DNA of 64,000 nucleotides from the NCBI GenBank assembly GCA_016201045.1, contig JACQDM010000005.1:164097-228096 (forward strand). Direction: 5' to 3'. The position numbers were made by a program, and so were the translations under genes. Positions within the stretch are counted from its first letter, which is position 1. Every line of letters starts with the position of its first letter. The DNA is from Afipia sp. Lineage in GTDB: Bacteria > Pseudomonadota > Alphaproteobacteria > Rhizobiales > Xanthobacteraceae. The notes beneath the pieces were generated by a model. It saw only the letters and a list, made by a program, of their open reading frames with translations. It searched no databases and was not told where the DNA came from. Positions 25,952 through 35,620 of this stretch are shown piece by piece.

Positions 25952-26737
25952 TCAAGCCAGCGCCTTTATAACGAGAGCCGCGGCCTCGAAATCTCGGTGG
26001 CGGGCGGCTCGGCGGGCCTCGATCTCCTCGTCCGCGCCCCATTTCTCGCGATTCCAGTCCTCGTCGACATGCGCAGCCGCCCAGACCGCCGCAGAATCGA
26101 GGAAGCCTTCTTTCAAAGCCAAAGCGAGAAGCGCGGACCCCGTGATCGCGGTCGCGACATGCATCGCCGCGACCGGCCAGGCATTGCTGGACTCGGCCTT
26201 CGGCATCCTGTCACGTGCCGCAGCGATGGCCGTGTCCGGCTGCGCGACATGCATTACGCCTTCGGTGAGGATGAAATGCGCGCCGAGATCGTCCGCGGCC
26301 CAGCGCAAAACCGGGTCCCAATGCTGCGCCTGCCGCGCGACCAGTTCTTCGGGGAAACCCGCACGATAGAACAGAAGATCCGAGCCGAAATATTTTGCGA
26401 TGTCGTCGGCAACCGCCTGCGTGTTTTCGGCGACACCATCGATGGCGCTGTTGGCCAAGCGTGTCAGCGGCATCGACATCGGATCGATGCTATCGCCCTG
26501 CGCGTTCCATTCGCCGGCGATGGCCTGCGCGAGTTCACGGTTCGGCGCGACCAGCGGGTTCTTGCCGGGTGTGCGGATCGGCTTGCCGTCGAGCGCGACC
26601 ACAAAACCGCCGTCCGCTTCGACGGCGGAGGCGTTTTGATAGAATTTCTTGCGCAGTTCGGTGCGCGACGATTTGCGCGACGCCTCACGCGGATCGAGCG
26701 GCGATTGCCCAGCCATCTCGTCGAACAGTTCACGCAT
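25952..26737 (-). CDS. ATP12-family F1F0-ATPase assembly chaperone
   Basis: A 261-residue protein of the ATP12 family. It has KKFYQNASAVEADGGFVVALDGKPIRTPGK at its core start (described here by the F-x-L-D-x-R/K-P-x-x-T-P motif), then MPLTRLANSAIDG and DLLFYRA. In mitochondria and alphaproteobacteria ATP12 binds the F1 alpha subunit during assembly. The ATG at 26737 fits the family length of about 250. No ATP synthase genes are adjacent. Confidence 0.9.
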   Translation of the reverse strand: MRELFDEMAGQSPLDPREASRKSSRTELRKKFYQNASAVEADGGFVVALDGKPIRTPGKNPLVAPNRELAQAIAGEWNAQGDSIDPMSMPLTRLANSAIDGVAENTQAVADDIAKYFGSDLLFYRAGFPEELVARQAQHWDPVLRWAADDLGAHFILTEGVMHVAQPDTAIAAARDRMPKAESSNAWPVAAMHVATAITGSALLALALKEGFLDSAAVWAAAHVDEDWNREKWGADEEIEARRAARHRDFEAAALVIKALA

Positions 26738-26824
26738 TGCGATCTTTCAAACCGTGATGGAATTCACCGTCGCCTGCGGCGTTATCTATATGGCAAGATC
26801 GGCGATACACAGCAAGGTTTTCGG

Positions 26825-27280
26825 GTGAAACATCCGGTCCTCACATTTGCGCTTGGACTAGCCATTCAATGCGGGCCTCTTTGCGCCGCGCAGGCCGGCT
26901 TTCAGTCGCCGGAATCCATCGTCCGCAATGTGTACGCCTACTATGGCAGCGGCTCGGACGAGTTCTCGCACGGCCTGCCGCGAAACGAAGAAACCGCGCA
27001 TAATTTCTTCGACGACAGCCTGCAGCAGACATGGACCGCGATTCATCCGCCGCCTTATGATTTCTTCGTGCAGAGTCCGACATGGCAACTCGGTCCGGTG
27101 AATATCGCGATCACGTTGCGGCAATTCGACCGCACCTATGTCGCAGCGTCATTCACCAATCACGGTAAATCCGTGTCGCTGAATTTCATCGTCGTGAAGC
27201 GGCCGGAAGGCTGGCTGATCTACGACGTGGAAAGTTCGCACGATTCGCTGCGGATGTTTCTGCGGCAGTTAAAACAGTAG
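26825..27280 (+). CDS. Secreted DUF3828-like protein
   Basis: A 151-residue protein read from a GTG at 26825. It has a signal peptide (HPVLTFALGLAIQCGPLCAAQA) and a mature alpha+beta domain (SIVRNVYAYYGSGS, then FFDDSLQQTW and GWLIYDVES). The order resembles DUF3828 periplasmic proteins. The reading frame is open much further upstream, to 25997, but that part is antisense to ATP12 and has no family likeness, so I do not accept it. The start rests on the position of the signal peptide. Confidence 0.6.
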   Translation: MKHPVLTFALGLAIQCGPLCAAQAGFQSPESIVRNVYAYYGSGSDEFSHGLPRNEETAHNFFDDSLQQTWTAIHPPPYDFFVQSPTWQLGPVNIAITLRQFDRTYVAASFTNHGKSVSLNFIVVKRPEGWLIYDVESSHDSLRMFLRQLKQ

Positions 27281-27283
27281 CGC

Positions 27284-27640
27284 CTAACGTGTGGCGCAGC
27301 TTCGCGAATACGCCGCCCGCTCGTTCGGTCCGAGCCCCATCGCGGCACCCTCGTCGAGGCAGCTACGGATGCGGCTGTTGAAGGAACGGCGGCGTTCCGG
27401 CGTGTAAACGGGCTTCGGCGGACCATCCTGCTCGACCAGCGACGGCGTGGTGTTCTGCAATTCGAATTTCGGCGGGGAATTCATCTGCGGCACTTGCGGC
27501 ACCGTGATCGGCGGCGGAGGTGGCGGCGGAGGCGCGGTTGGAAATGGAATCACAGGCGAGGTTCCGGGCGCGGGCGGAATTTGCGCGAACGCGGGGTGAA
27601 TGGCGGATACGAAAATCGCAACTGCAAGAAAATGACGCAT
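27284..27640 (-). CDS. Secreted proline-rich small protein, unknown
   Basis: A 118-residue protein with a signal peptide (MRHFLAVAIFVSAIHPAFA), a proline-rich middle (FPTAPPPPPPPPI) and a C-terminal part with SRIRSCLDEGAAMGLGPNERAAYSRSC, which has two cysteines. The last part resembles short Cys-pair segments of bradyrhizobial exported proteins. It converges with the DUF3828-like gene, with three bases between stops. No function is recognised. Confidence 0.65.
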   Translation of the reverse strand: MRHFLAVAIFVSAIHPAFAQIPPAPGTSPVIPFPTAPPPPPPPPITVPQVPQMNSPPKFELQNTTPSLVEQDGPPKPVYTPERRRSFNSRIRSCLDEGAAMGLGPNERAAYSRSCATR

Positions 27641-27694
27641 CACAAAGAGATTGTAACTACGCTTCGTGCACGCAAGCCATACACGCAAGCGTGA

Positions 27695-28876
27695 CTAATC
27701 TTCCGGCGCATTCTCGATGGGATCAAACCGATCCGCTTCGAGGCCCAACAGGTTCCACGATTGCAGCATATGCGGCGGCAACGGCGCGGTGACGTCGATG
27801 ACGCCGCCGCGCGGATGCGGGATAACGATGCGCCGCGCCAGAAGATGCAGGCGATTCTGAAGTCCGCCGGGAAGCTGCCAGTTTTCCTTGTTGAAATATT
27901 TTGGATCGCCGACGATGGCGTGATCGATATGCGCCATGTGTGCGCGAAGCTGATGCGTGCGGCCGGTGACGGGCTTCAGCGACACCCATGCGAGTTTCTG
28001 CGCGGAGGATTCCACCACGGCATAATACGTCACCGCATGCGCCGCACCCTCATCGCCATGCGCGGCGACGCGCATAAATGAATCTTCCTCGCTCTCTTCC
28101 TTCGCCAGATAAGTCGAAATGCGGCCCTGCTTCGGCTTCGGCACACCCGCCACCAGCGCCCAGTAAATCTTTCGCGCCGAGCGGTGACGAAACGAGCCGG
28201 TGAGCACTGAAGCGGCAAAGCGCGTCTTGGCGATCAGGAGGCACCCGGATGTTTCACGATCGAGCCGGTGCACGAGGCGCGGGCGCTGGCCTTTCGCATC
28301 GCGCATTGTCTCAAGCATCTGGTCGACATGCTTGCTCAGACCCGAGCCGCCCTGTACCGCAAGACCAGCCGGCTTGTTCAGCACCATCACGTCGGCGTCC
28401 TCGAACAGGATCATGTCGCGGAGCGCGTCTCGCGTCTTTTTCTCGGCCTCCGACAATTCGCCACCGCCCTTTGGCGCGTCGAGTTTCAGCGGCGGGATAC
28501 GCACGCTCTGGCCTTCCTCGAGCCGATCCTTGCTGTCGGCACGCTTGCCGTTCACGCGCAGCTCGCCTTTGCGGACGATGCGCTGAATGTGGGAGAACGA
28601 CAGCCCCGGAAAACGATGTTCGAGGAAACGATCCACGCGCATGTTGTTTTCGTCGGCCGTCACCGAGACGGTTTGCACTTTCGTCGGCAGCGGCGGATGG
28701 ACTTTTTCTTCCTTCACCGGCTCCGGCACGGGCGCGCGTGGCTTGGCGGCGCGCGGCGAATCGAAATGGGGTTTGCCGCGCGGCGCGCGCTTATCGGCTC
28801 CGCGCTTTTTGCCGAAACGTTTCTCGGCGTCGCGCACGGACTTCTTCTCAAGCGGCTTGCGGAAACGGCGGCTCAT
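27695..28876 (-). CDS. RluA-family ribosomal large subunit pseudouridine synthase
   Basis: A 393-residue enzyme with a basic 60-residue N-terminal extension, an S4 RNA-binding domain (about 78-135) and a pseudouridine synthase domain with HRLDRETSG and catalytic D206. The C-terminal half has the family blocks KPVTGRTHQLRAHM and GDPKYF. It probably modifies 23S rRNA uridines like RluC. The basic N-terminus could add RNA affinity. Its start overlaps the rarA stop by four bases (ATGA), making it the third gene of a degP-rarA-rluA operon. Confidence 0.9.
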   Translation of the reverse strand: MSRRFRKPLEKKSVRDAEKRFGKKRGADKRAPRGKPHFDSPRAAKPRAPVPEPVKEEKVHPPLPTKVQTVSVTADENNMRVDRFLEHRFPGLSFSHIQRIVRKGELRVNGKRADSKDRLEEGQSVRIPPLKLDAPKGGGELSEAEKKTRDALRDMILFEDADVMVLNKPAGLAVQGGSGLSKHVDQMLETMRDAKGQRPRLVHRLDRETSGCLLIAKTRFAASVLTGSFRHRSARKIYWALVAGVPKPKQGRISTYLAKEESEEDSFMRVAAHGDEGAAHAVTYYAVVESSAQKLAWVSLKPVTGRTHQLRAHMAHIDHAIVGDPKYFNKENWQLPGGLQNRLHLLARRIVIPHPRGGVIDVTAPLPPHMLQSWNLLGLEADRFDPIENAPED

Positions 28877-30204
28877 CTCGACTTGTCTTTTCTCAATTTT
28901 GCCCAGTAGTCGAGCCGCTTGCGAATCTCGCGCTCAAATCCGCGATCCGGGGGATCGTAGAACGTCTGCCGTCCCAGCGCTTCGGGAAAGTAGTCTTGCC
29001 CCGAAAATGCATCCGGCGCGTCGTGATCGTATTCGTAGCCACCGCCGTAACCTTCGGACTTCATCAGCTTGGTCGGCGAATTGAGAATATGCTTGGGCGG
29101 CAGCAATGAGCCGCCTTCCTTTGCGGTGCGCATCGCAGCACCGAAGGCTTTATAGGAGGCGTTGGACTTCGGCGCGGTGGCGAGATAGATCACGGCCTGC
29201 GCGATTGCGAGTTCGCCTTCCGGATGGCCGAGAAAGTCGAACGCATCCTTCGCGGCATTGGCGATCACCAGCGCCTGCGGATCGGCAAGACCGATATCCT
29301 CGACCGCCATGCGCACAATGCGCCGCGCGAGAAACAGCGGATCCTCGCCGGCGTCCAGCATGCGGGCGAGATAATAAAGAGAGGCATCCGGGTCCGAACC
29401 GCGCACGGATTTATGCAAAGCCGAAATCAGATTGTAATGACCGTCGGCGGATTTGTCGTAGATCGGCGCGCGGCGCTGGAGGATTTCCTGCAACTGCTCC
29501 GCATTGAACGCTTCATCCGTGCGCGCGGCACGCCAGACTTCTTCGGCCAGAGTCAGCGCCGCTCGGCCATCGCCGTCCGCCATGCGAACGAGCACGGCTC
29601 GCGCCTCGGCATCGAGCGGCAGCTTCTTTCCTTCGACCTCTTCGGCTCGTGCATAGAGCTTTTCGACGGCCCCCGGATCGAGCGACTGAAACACCAAAAC
29701 GCGCGCACGCGACAGGAGCGCCGCGTTCAGCTCGAACGATGGATTTTCCGTCGTCGCACCGACGAGAACCACGGTGCCATCTTCCATTACCGGCAAAAAC
29801 GAATCCTGCTGCGCCCGATTAAAACGATGCACTTCGTCCACGAACAGCAGCGTGCCCTTGCCCATCTCGCGGCGGGCGCGCGCTGCGTCGAACACTTTCT
29901 TCAGATCCGCGACGCCGGAAAACACGGCAGAGATCTGCTCGAAGTGGAGATCGGTCGCGTCGGCGAGCAGACGCGCCACGGTCGTCTTGCCGGTGCCGGG
30001 CGGTCCCCAGAACACCAGCGAACCGAGTGTCCGCGTTTCCAGCATGCGCGTCAGCGCGCCGTCAGGACCGAGAATGTGATCTTGGCCTACGACATCGGAT
30101 AGCGCGCGCGGACGCAGCTTGTCGGGCAAAGGCCGCGGCGCATCCTGCTCGAGGCCGGCGGCGGCGAAAAGGCTTGCGGGTTGCTCGTTGCGCTTTGCGT
30201 TCAT
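28873..30204 (-). CDS. rarA: Replication-associated recombination protein A
   Basis: A 443-residue AAA+ ATPase of the RarA/MgsA/WRNIP1 family, which acts at stalled replication forks. Walker A GPPGTGKT is at 67-74 and Walker B FVDE at 121-124. The sensor motif GATTENPSFELN and the helical C-terminal domain with SLYYLARMLDAGEDP follow. Length and order are typical. The ATG at 30204 overlaps the stop of the DegP-like gene by four bases, and the stop overlaps the rluA-type gene. Translational coupling through all three genes is likely. Confidence 0.95.
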   Translation of the reverse strand: MNAKRNEQPASLFAAAGLEQDAPRPLPDKLRPRALSDVVGQDHILGPDGALTRMLETRTLGSLVFWGPPGTGKTTVARLLADATDLHFEQISAVFSGVADLKKVFDAARARREMGKGTLLFVDEVHRFNRAQQDSFLPVMEDGTVVLVGATTENPSFELNAALLSRARVLVFQSLDPGAVEKLYARAEEVEGKKLPLDAEARAVLVRMADGDGRAALTLAEEVWRAARTDEAFNAEQLQEILQRRAPIYDKSADGHYNLISALHKSVRGSDPDASLYYLARMLDAGEDPLFLARRIVRMAVEDIGLADPQALVIANAAKDAFDFLGHPEGELAIAQAVIYLATAPKSNASYKAFGAAMRTAKEGGSLLPPKHILNSPTKLMKSEGYGGGYEYDHDAPDAFSGQDYFPEALGRQTFYDPPDRGFEREIRKRLDYWAKLRKDKSR

Positions 30205-31595
30205 CCACCCAGCGTCACGTTGATCTGCTGGCCGCCGCGAATGACGGTGATGCGCCACAGCCGCGAACTCTCGCCCGCCACTTTCGCAAGGTCCGCGGTC
30301 TTGGCGATTTTCTGGCCGTTCACAGCGAGAATGATGTCACCCTTCTTGAAGCCGACATTGGCGGCAAGCGCGTCATCCGGCAGATCGGTGACGACGATGC
30401 CCTGCACGTTGGAATCGAGTTTCAGGTCGTCCGCGAGCGCGGGCGAGATGTTGGAAACGGTCGCGCCCTGGAACGGCGAACGCGACTTGATGACGATTTC
30501 GTCGCGGCCGGTGTCGGGCGCCGTCTCCAGCGGAATGCTGAGCTTGACGGGCTTGCCGCCGCGCTGGACTTCGATGCCGGCGACGCCGCCGAGCGGCTTG
30601 GTAGCAAAGCGATAGTCGAACGTGTTGGGATCGTCGACGCTCTGCCCCTCGATCGAGACGATCAGATCGGAGAGCTTCAATCCCGCACGCGCCGCCGGAC
30701 CGTTCGGCGTGATGTTGGAGACCAGCGCGCCGGTCGGGCGCGGCAGGCCGAGCGTCTCGGCGATTTCCGGCGTCACGGCCTGCAGGCGCGCGCCGAGCCA
30801 CGGCCGCTGCACCGCCTTGCCGCCGCCCTTGGCGGAGGCGACGACGACGCGCACCATGTTGGATGGAATCGCAAAGCCGATGCCCACCGACCCGCCGGAG
30901 CGTGAATAGATCGCGGTGTTGATGCCGACGAGCTTGCCGTTCATGTCCACCAGTGCGCCGCCGGAATTGCCGGGATTGATCGCGGCATCGGTCTGAATGA
31001 AGAACTGATAGTCGGTGATGCCGGCCTGCGTGCGCGCCAGCGCCGAGATGATGCCGTGCGTCACGGTCTGGCCGACGCCGAACGGATTGCCGATCGCAAG
31101 CACAACGTCGCCGATCTGCGCATCGTCCGAATTTGAAAACTCAAGTGTCGGGAATTTTTCCTTCACGTCCTTCAGGCGCAGCACGGCCAGATCCGTGCGG
31201 CTATCCTTCAGCACGATCTCCGCCTCGAATTCCCGCTTGTCGGACAGCGACACCTTCACCTGATCCGCGCCTTCGATGACGTGATTGTTCGTCACGACAA
31301 GACCCGAAGGATCGACCATGATGCCGGAGCCGAGCGAGCGCTGCATCTGTTCGGGTTGCTGGCCCGGCACGCCGAAGAAGCGGCGGAACACCGGATCGTC
31401 GAGCAGCGGATTGCGGTTCTGCACCATCTTCGCCGCATAGACGTTGACGACCGCCGGCTGCACGCGCTGAACGATCGGCGCATACGACAGCCGCAGCTGA
31501 TTTTGCGATGTCGGAACCACGCGATCCTGCGCACAAGCGGGCGCGGCGAACGAGGCTGCAATGGCGATGGCCGAAAGGGCGCGAACGATGGTCAT
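30201..31595 (-). CDS. Do-family (DegP/DegQ) periplasmic serine protease
   Basis: A 464-residue exported protease and chaperone. A signal peptide (about 1-22) is followed by a trypsin-like domain with triad H105 (TNNHVIEG), D135 (SRTDLAVL) and S211 (GNSGGAL), then two PDZ domains near 260-350 and 375-460. This is the classic HtrA plan and length. It heads the operon with rarA and the rluA-type gene. The loop LA is short as in DegQ/DegS, so I do not choose a symbol between degP and degQ. Confidence 0.95.
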   Translation of the reverse strand: MTIVRALSAIAIAASFAAPACAQDRVVPTSQNQLRLSYAPIVQRVQPAVVNVYAAKMVQNRNPLLDDPVFRRFFGVPGQQPEQMQRSLGSGIMVDPSGLVVTNNHVIEGADQVKVSLSDKREFEAEIVLKDSRTDLAVLRLKDVKEKFPTLEFSNSDDAQIGDVVLAIGNPFGVGQTVTHGIISALARTQAGITDYQFFIQTDAAINPGNSGGALVDMNGKLVGINTAIYSRSGGSVGIGFAIPSNMVRVVVASAKGGGKAVQRPWLGARLQAVTPEIAETLGLPRPTGALVSNITPNGPAARAGLKLSDLIVSIEGQSVDDPNTFDYRFATKPLGGVAGIEVQRGGKPVKLSIPLETAPDTGRDEIVIKSRSPFQGATVSNISPALADDLKLDSNVQGIVVTDLPDDALAANVGFKKGDIILAVNGQKIAKTADLAKVAGESSRLWRITVIRGGQQINVTLGG

Positions 31596-31724
31596 GAAAA
31601 TTTCCCGGATGCGGTGGCAGAGATATAGGCCGACTGGCGCGCAAAGAGAAGCCGGATGTCGGGCCGATGAAATGACAAAATCGCAATAAAATTGAAGGCG
31701 TTAGCAGAAAATCAATCCCTGCCG

Positions 31725-32054
31725 TCAAGGCCCCGAATAGCGATACTCGCAACTGCGCTCATTGGCAGCGTTGATCGTGCAGCACATCTGCATTGGGGTT
31801 TTGAAGCGGTCCAGATATCCCCTGCAACCTTCCCATGCGGCACTTCCCGCAGCGGATGCCGGTGCCTGAACCACCTGTCCCGATCCCGGCATCGGCACGT
31901 TCTCGTTCGTGACCGTGCGATCCGGTCCAACACCCTTGATGACGCGGCCATCCGGCGTGGTGACTTGCGCGAATGCGGATGAAACCGAAACGCATGCGAC
32001 GAAAGCAAACGTTGTCGCAAGATAAGAAAGATGCACGTCGAAACCCCTTCTCAT
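31725..32054 (-). CDS. Small secreted Cys-containing protein coupled to cytochrome c
   Basis: A 109-residue protein with a signal peptide (YLATTFAFVACVSVSSAFAQ). The mature domain has GCRGYLDRF, then MQMCCTI and ERSCEYRY, so four cysteines lie near the C-terminus. The ATG at 32054 overlaps the stop of the cytochrome c gene by four bases, hence translation is coupled. No family is recognised. The linkage suggests a periplasmic partner of the cytochrome, but the sequence does not prove it. Confidence 0.7.
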   Translation of the reverse strand: MRRGFDVHLSYLATTFAFVACVSVSSAFAQVTTPDGRVIKGVGPDRTVTNENVPMPGSGQVVQAPASAAGSAAWEGCRGYLDRFKTPMQMCCTINAANERSCEYRYSGP

Positions 32055-32899
32055 TTCCGCGCGGGAAGCGTTTTAACGAACGCGACCAGCGCCGACAAAT
32101 CCTGCGGCGTCATTTTCGCGTAGCCGGCAAAATTCATCGGCGGCTTGAGCGGATCGCCGTTCTTGCCGATGCCCTGCGTGATCGCGCGCTTGATGTCATC
32201 ATCGCTCCACGTGCCGATGCCGAGCTCCTTGTTTCTGGTGATGTTTGCCGATGTCGACTTGCCGAACGGCCCCGTGAATTCGACGCCGCCCGCGCCGATG
32301 CGCTTGAGATTGATCTTCCCGTTGTCGCGCGGCGTATGACATTCGAGGCAATGCGCGATGGCCGCAAGATAGCGGCCGTGCTTGACCGGATCGATCTGGT
32401 CGGCCTCCGTCATCGCGGCTTTGACAAGCGGCGCGGGCGGGCGCGGCTGCTTGATGCGGTATTCCGGCGCAGGCGTTTCGTTTTTCACCGCAGGAATCGA
32501 GCGCAGATAGGCGACGATCGCATCGAGATCGCGCTCGGTCAGCGCGACGTAGAACGCGGTCGGCATGATCGCAGCTACGGCTTCGCCGTTCGGGCGAAGG
32601 CCGGTGCGCAACAGTTTCCTGATATCGGCGTCGCTCCATTTGCCGATGCCGGTGTCTTCATCCGGCGTGATGTTGGACGCCGTCACCTTGAATTCGGGTT
32701 CGTCGAAGGTCATGCCGCCCGACAGCATTTTTGCCATGTCGGGTCCCTTGGGCCCGCGCGGGGTGTGGCAGTTGTTGCAGCTCATCACCGCGTTGACGAG
32801 ATAGTCGCCGCGCTGGATCAGTAGTTGTTTGGGAGTCTGTGCGCCTGCGGAGCCGGTTGAAACCGCCAGCAGTACGGCCGTTGCAATAACCGATCTCAT
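32051..32899 (-). CDS. Diheme c-type cytochrome
   Basis: A 282-residue exported protein with a signal peptide (MRSVIATAVLLAVSTGSAGA) and two cytochrome c domains. Heme sites are C41-N-N-C44-H45 (SCNNCHTPRG) and a second HCLECHTPRD. The distal methionines are probably in SGGMTF and PPMNFAGYAKM. It resembles cytochrome subunits of membrane dehydrogenases for alcohols, aldehydes or sugars. No such dehydrogenase is adjacent. The ATG at 32899 is just beyond the terminator of the ribosomal operon, so it needs its own promoter. Confidence 0.88.
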   Translation of the reverse strand: MRSVIATAVLLAVSTGSAGAQTPKQLLIQRGDYLVNAVMSCNNCHTPRGPKGPDMAKMLSGGMTFDEPEFKVTASNITPDEDTGIGKWSDADIRKLLRTGLRPNGEAVAAIMPTAFYVALTERDLDAIVAYLRSIPAVKNETPAPEYRIKQPRPPAPLVKAAMTEADQIDPVKHGRYLAAIAHCLECHTPRDNGKINLKRIGAGGVEFTGPFGKSTSANITRNKELGIGTWSDDDIKRAITQGIGKNGDPLKPPMNFAGYAKMTPQDLSALVAFVKTLPARK

Positions 32900-32913
32900 C
32901 CCCGCCCCCGCAT

Positions 32914-32942
32914 AAAAAAAGCGGCGCCGAAGCACCGCTTTT
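32914..32942 (-). terminator. Rho-independent terminator of the alpha operon
   Basis: On the reverse strand the stem GCGGTGC/GCGCCGC has a TTCG tetraloop, flanked by AAAA and followed by a run of seven T. It sits 22 bp after the rplQ stop. It ends the long ribosomal transcript and keeps the cytochrome c gene separate. Confidence 0.9.
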
Positions 32943-32964
32943 GAAATTGCTATCCGCGAAGCGA

Positions 32965-33387
32965 TTACGCCGCCTCGGTTTCGGTCTTGGTTTCCTGCAC
33001 CGGGCCCGAATCGAGGCCCTTGGCGTTTTCGTCGCGGTCGACGAATTCGATCACGGCCATCGGCGCATTGTCGCCGTAACGGAAGCCGGCCTTGATGATG
33101 CGGGTGTAGCCGCCGCTGCGGTCCTTGTAGCGGGGCGCCAGAACGTCGAACAGCTTCTTGACCTGATCGAGGTCGCGCATCTCGCTGACCGCCTGGCGGC
33201 GCTTGTCGAGACCGCCCTTCTTGCCGAGCGTCACGAGCTTTTCAACGATAGGGCGAAGTTCCTTCGCCTTCGGCAGCGTCGTGACGATCTGCTCGTGCTT
33301 GATGAGTGCAGCCGACATGTTGGCAAACATCGCCTTGCGGTGTTCGGCCGTGCGGTTGAGCTTACGATGTACTTTTCCATGACGCAT
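32965..33387 (-). CDS. rplQ: 50S ribosomal protein L17
   Basis: A 140-residue protein starting [20 protein letters not shown], the standard L17 N-terminus, with [18 protein letters not shown] family-typical C-terminal extension ends in TKTETEAA. L17 lies near the exit tunnel in the 50S subunit. It is the last gene of the rpsM-rpsK-rpoA-rplQ unit, 101 bp after rpoA and 22 bp before the terminator. Nothing is odd in it. Confidence 0.98.
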   Translation of the reverse strand: MRHGKVHRKLNRTAEHRKAMFANMSAALIKHEQIVTTLPKAKELRPIVEKLVTLGKKGGLDKRRQAVSEMRDLDQVKKLFDVLAPRYKDRSGGYTRIIKAGFRYGDNAPMAVIEFVDRDENAKGLDSGPVQETKTETEAA

Positions 33388-33488
33388 AACTTCAGTCCTT
33401 CATCTTATTCCCGACCGCTTGTCGGATGCTCAGGTGGGCTGCCTGCGTTCGCCCTTAAATCGCGGTCACGATGCGACCGCGACAAATC

Positions 33489-34520
33489 TCAGTAATGATC
33501 CTCGAAGCGCTTGGCCAGTTCGTCGATATTCTCCGGCGGCCAGCCGGGCACTTCCATGCCGAGATGCAGGCCCATCTGCGCCAGCACTTCCTTGATCTCG
33601 TTCAGCGACTTGCGGCCGAAGTTCGGGGTGCGGAGCATTTCGGCTTCCGACTTCTGCACGAGGTCGCCGATGTAGACGATGTTGTCGTTCTTCAGGCAGT
33701 TCGCCGAACGAACCGACAGTTCGAGTTCGTCCACCTTCTTGAGGAACGCCGGGTTGAACGCGAGATCCGGAATGACCTCGGCGGTTTCCTGCTTGCGCGG
33801 CTCTTCGAAGTTGACGAACACGTTGAGCTGGTCCTGCAGGATGCGCGCGGAATAAGCGAGCGCGTCTTCCGGCGTGATCGCGCCGTTGGTCTCGATCGTC
33901 AGCGTCAGCTTGTCATAGTCCAGAATTTGCCCTTCGCGGGTGTTCTCGACCTTGTACGAGACCTTGCGAACCGGCGAGAACAGGCTGTCGACCGGAATGA
34001 GGCCGATCGGCGCGTCCTCGGGACGGTTGCGCTCGGCGGCGACGTAGCCCTTGCCGGAATTGACGGTGAATTCCATGCGGATTTCAGCGCCCTCATCGAG
34101 CGTGCAGATCTGAAGCTCAGGATTGAGAACGGTGACGTCGCCGACGGTCTGGATATCGGCAGCAGTCACGGCACCCGGACCGGACTTCTTGACGACCATG
34201 CGCTTGGGGCCTTCGCCCTGCATCTTGATCGCGATGTCCTTGATGTTGAGCACGATGTCGGTCACGTCCTCGCGTACACCGGCAATCGAGGAGAACTCGT
34301 GCAGCACGCCGTCGATGTGGACCGACTGCACGGCAGCGCCCTGCAGCGACGACAGCAGTACGCGGCGCAGCGCGTTGCCAAGCGTCTGGCCGAAGCCGCG
34401 CTCGAGCGGCTCGGCGACGAGGGTTGCGAAACGGGTCGCGTCCGAACCTGCCGTCACCTGAAGTTTGTTCGGACGAATGAGTTCTTGCCAATTCTTTTGG
34501 ATCGTCACTTGTTCACCCAT
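33489..34520 (-). CDS. rpoA: RNA polymerase alpha subunit
   Basis: A 343-residue alpha subunit. The N-terminal dimerisation domain (about 1-240) contains [18 protein letters not shown], and the C-terminal domain contains the [15 protein letters not shown] helix that binds UP elements and activators. The ATG at 34520 is the right start, since the three codons before it begin with TTG and add nothing conserved. The order rpsK-rpoA-rplQ is standard. A gap of 100 bp to rpsK holds no gene. Confidence 0.98.
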   Translation of the reverse strand: MGEQVTIQKNWQELIRPNKLQVTAGSDATRFATLVAEPLERGFGQTLGNALRRVLLSSLQGAAVQSVHIDGVLHEFSSIAGVREDVTDIVLNIKDIAIKMQGEGPKRMVVKKSGPGAVTAADIQTVGDVTVLNPELQICTLDEGAEIRMEFTVNSGKGYVAAERNRPEDAPIGLIPVDSLFSPVRKVSYKVENTREGQILDYDKLTLTIETNGAITPEDALAYSARILQDQLNVFVNFEEPRKQETAEVIPDLAFNPAFLKKVDELELSVRSANCLKNDNIVYIGDLVQKSEAEMLRTPNFGRKSLNEIKEVLAQMGLHLGMEVPGWPPENIDELAKRFEDHY

Positions 34521-34620
34521 GCCATTCAATCACTGGCGTTGGAGTTATGTCGCGGCGCGGATCAATCCGCGTCATCGCATCTTCAAACCGATCGCGGACA
34601 AACCGTCCGCGATCCAAAAA

Positions 34621-35013
34621 TCAAACGCGGCGGCGCTTGCGCGGACGGCAGCCGTTATGCGGGATCGTCGTCACGTCGCGGATCGAGGTGACGGTAAAGC
34701 CTGCGGCCTGCAATGCACGAAGCGCCGATTCGCGGCCCGAACCCGGACCCGCGACTTCGACTTCAAGCGTGCGCATGCCGTGTTCCTGCGCCTTCTTCGA
34801 AACGTCTTCGGCGGCAACCTGCGCAGCGTAAGGGGTCGACTTGCGCGATCCCTTGAAGCCCATCGTGCCGGCACTCGACCAGGCAATAGTGTTGCCCTGC
34901 GCATCGGTGATGGTGATGGTCGTGTTGTTGAACGACGAGTTTACGTGCGCGATTCCGGAGGCGATGTTTTTGCGCTCACGGCGGCGAACGCGTCCGGCGA
35001 CTTCTTTACCCAT
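34621..35013 (-). CDS. rpsK: 30S ribosomal protein S11
   Basis: A 130-residue S11 with the conserved core [21 protein letters not shown] start (residues about 15-31) and the end [10 protein letters not shown], which contacts the 16S 690 loop in the platform. Its length is the usual one. It lies between rpsM and rpoA in the alpha operon, with a 98-bp gap to rpsM. Confidence 0.98.
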   Translation of the reverse strand: MGKEVAGRVRRRERKNIASGIAHVNSSFNNTTITITDAQGNTIAWSSAGTMGFKGSRKSTPYAAQVAAEDVSKKAQEHGMRTLEVEVAGPGSGRESALRALQAAGFTVTSIRDVTTIPHNGCRPRKRRRV

Positions 35014-35111
35014 GGTCTCTTTCCTTCAAGCGCGTCCGTTGTTCCAGACGCTGGGGAATTTCAGGTGATCACCGGCGCTTTTGCGCCGGAGCAGTTTTGC
35101 AGAGAACGGAA

Positions 35112-35480
35112 TTACTTCTTCTTGCCGGCGATGGCCTTGGCCGGACCCTTGCGCGTGCGCGCATTGGTATGAGTGCGCTGACCGCGCACCGGCAGACCGC
35201 GGCGATGGCGCAGGCCGCGATAGCAGCCCAGATCCATCAGACGCTTGATGTTCATGCCGACTTCGCGGCGAAGGTCGCCCTCGACCATGAAATCACGGTC
35301 GATCATTTCGCGGATCTGAAGGACTTCCGCGTCGGTCAGTTGCGACACGCGGCGGTCCATCGGAATCTTCAACTGCTCCATGATGGTGTTGGCGTTTTTC
35401 TGGCCAATGCCATGAATGTACTGAAGCGCGATCACGACGCGCTTGTTGGTCGGAATGTTTACACCGGCGATACGTGCCAA
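35112..35480 (-). CDS. rpsM: 30S ribosomal protein S13 (TTG start)
   Basis: S13 of 122 residues. It begins at TTG 35480 (then [13 protein letters not shown]), preceded by GGAG eight bases upstream. No ATG gives a normal S13 start, and the nearest in-frame ATGs are 26 and 13 codons upstream in non-conserved sequence. It ends with the usual basic tail ([14 protein letters not shown]...). S13 contacts the P-site tRNA and the bridge to the 50S head. It is the first gene of the alpha unit and has its own promoter upstream. Confidence 0.95.
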   Translation of the reverse strand: MARIAGVNIPTNKRVVIALQYIHGIGQKNANTIMEQLKIPMDRRVSQLTDAEVLQIREMIDRDFMVEGDLRREVGMNIKRLMDLGCYRGLRHRRGLPVRGQRTHTNARTRKGPAKAIAGKKK

Positions 35481-35620
35481 GGTCTTCGCTCCTGTCGCCG
35501 TCCTCGTTGGGTACGGCATGAAATCTTTAATCGTGGCAGTCTTCACAAACGCGAACACGACGCCCGCCCCAACTTTCGGGGTCCGGCATCGCTGGAAACA
35601 TATCCGACTGGATAGGCCGC

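Noticed and set aside
25997..26824. A 427-codon forward reading frame that includes the DUF3828-like gene and runs back over ATP12
   Set aside because: The first 276 codons are antisense to ATP12, are very rich in Arg, Asp and His, and resemble no protein. Only the part from GTG 26825 has a signal peptide and a domain.
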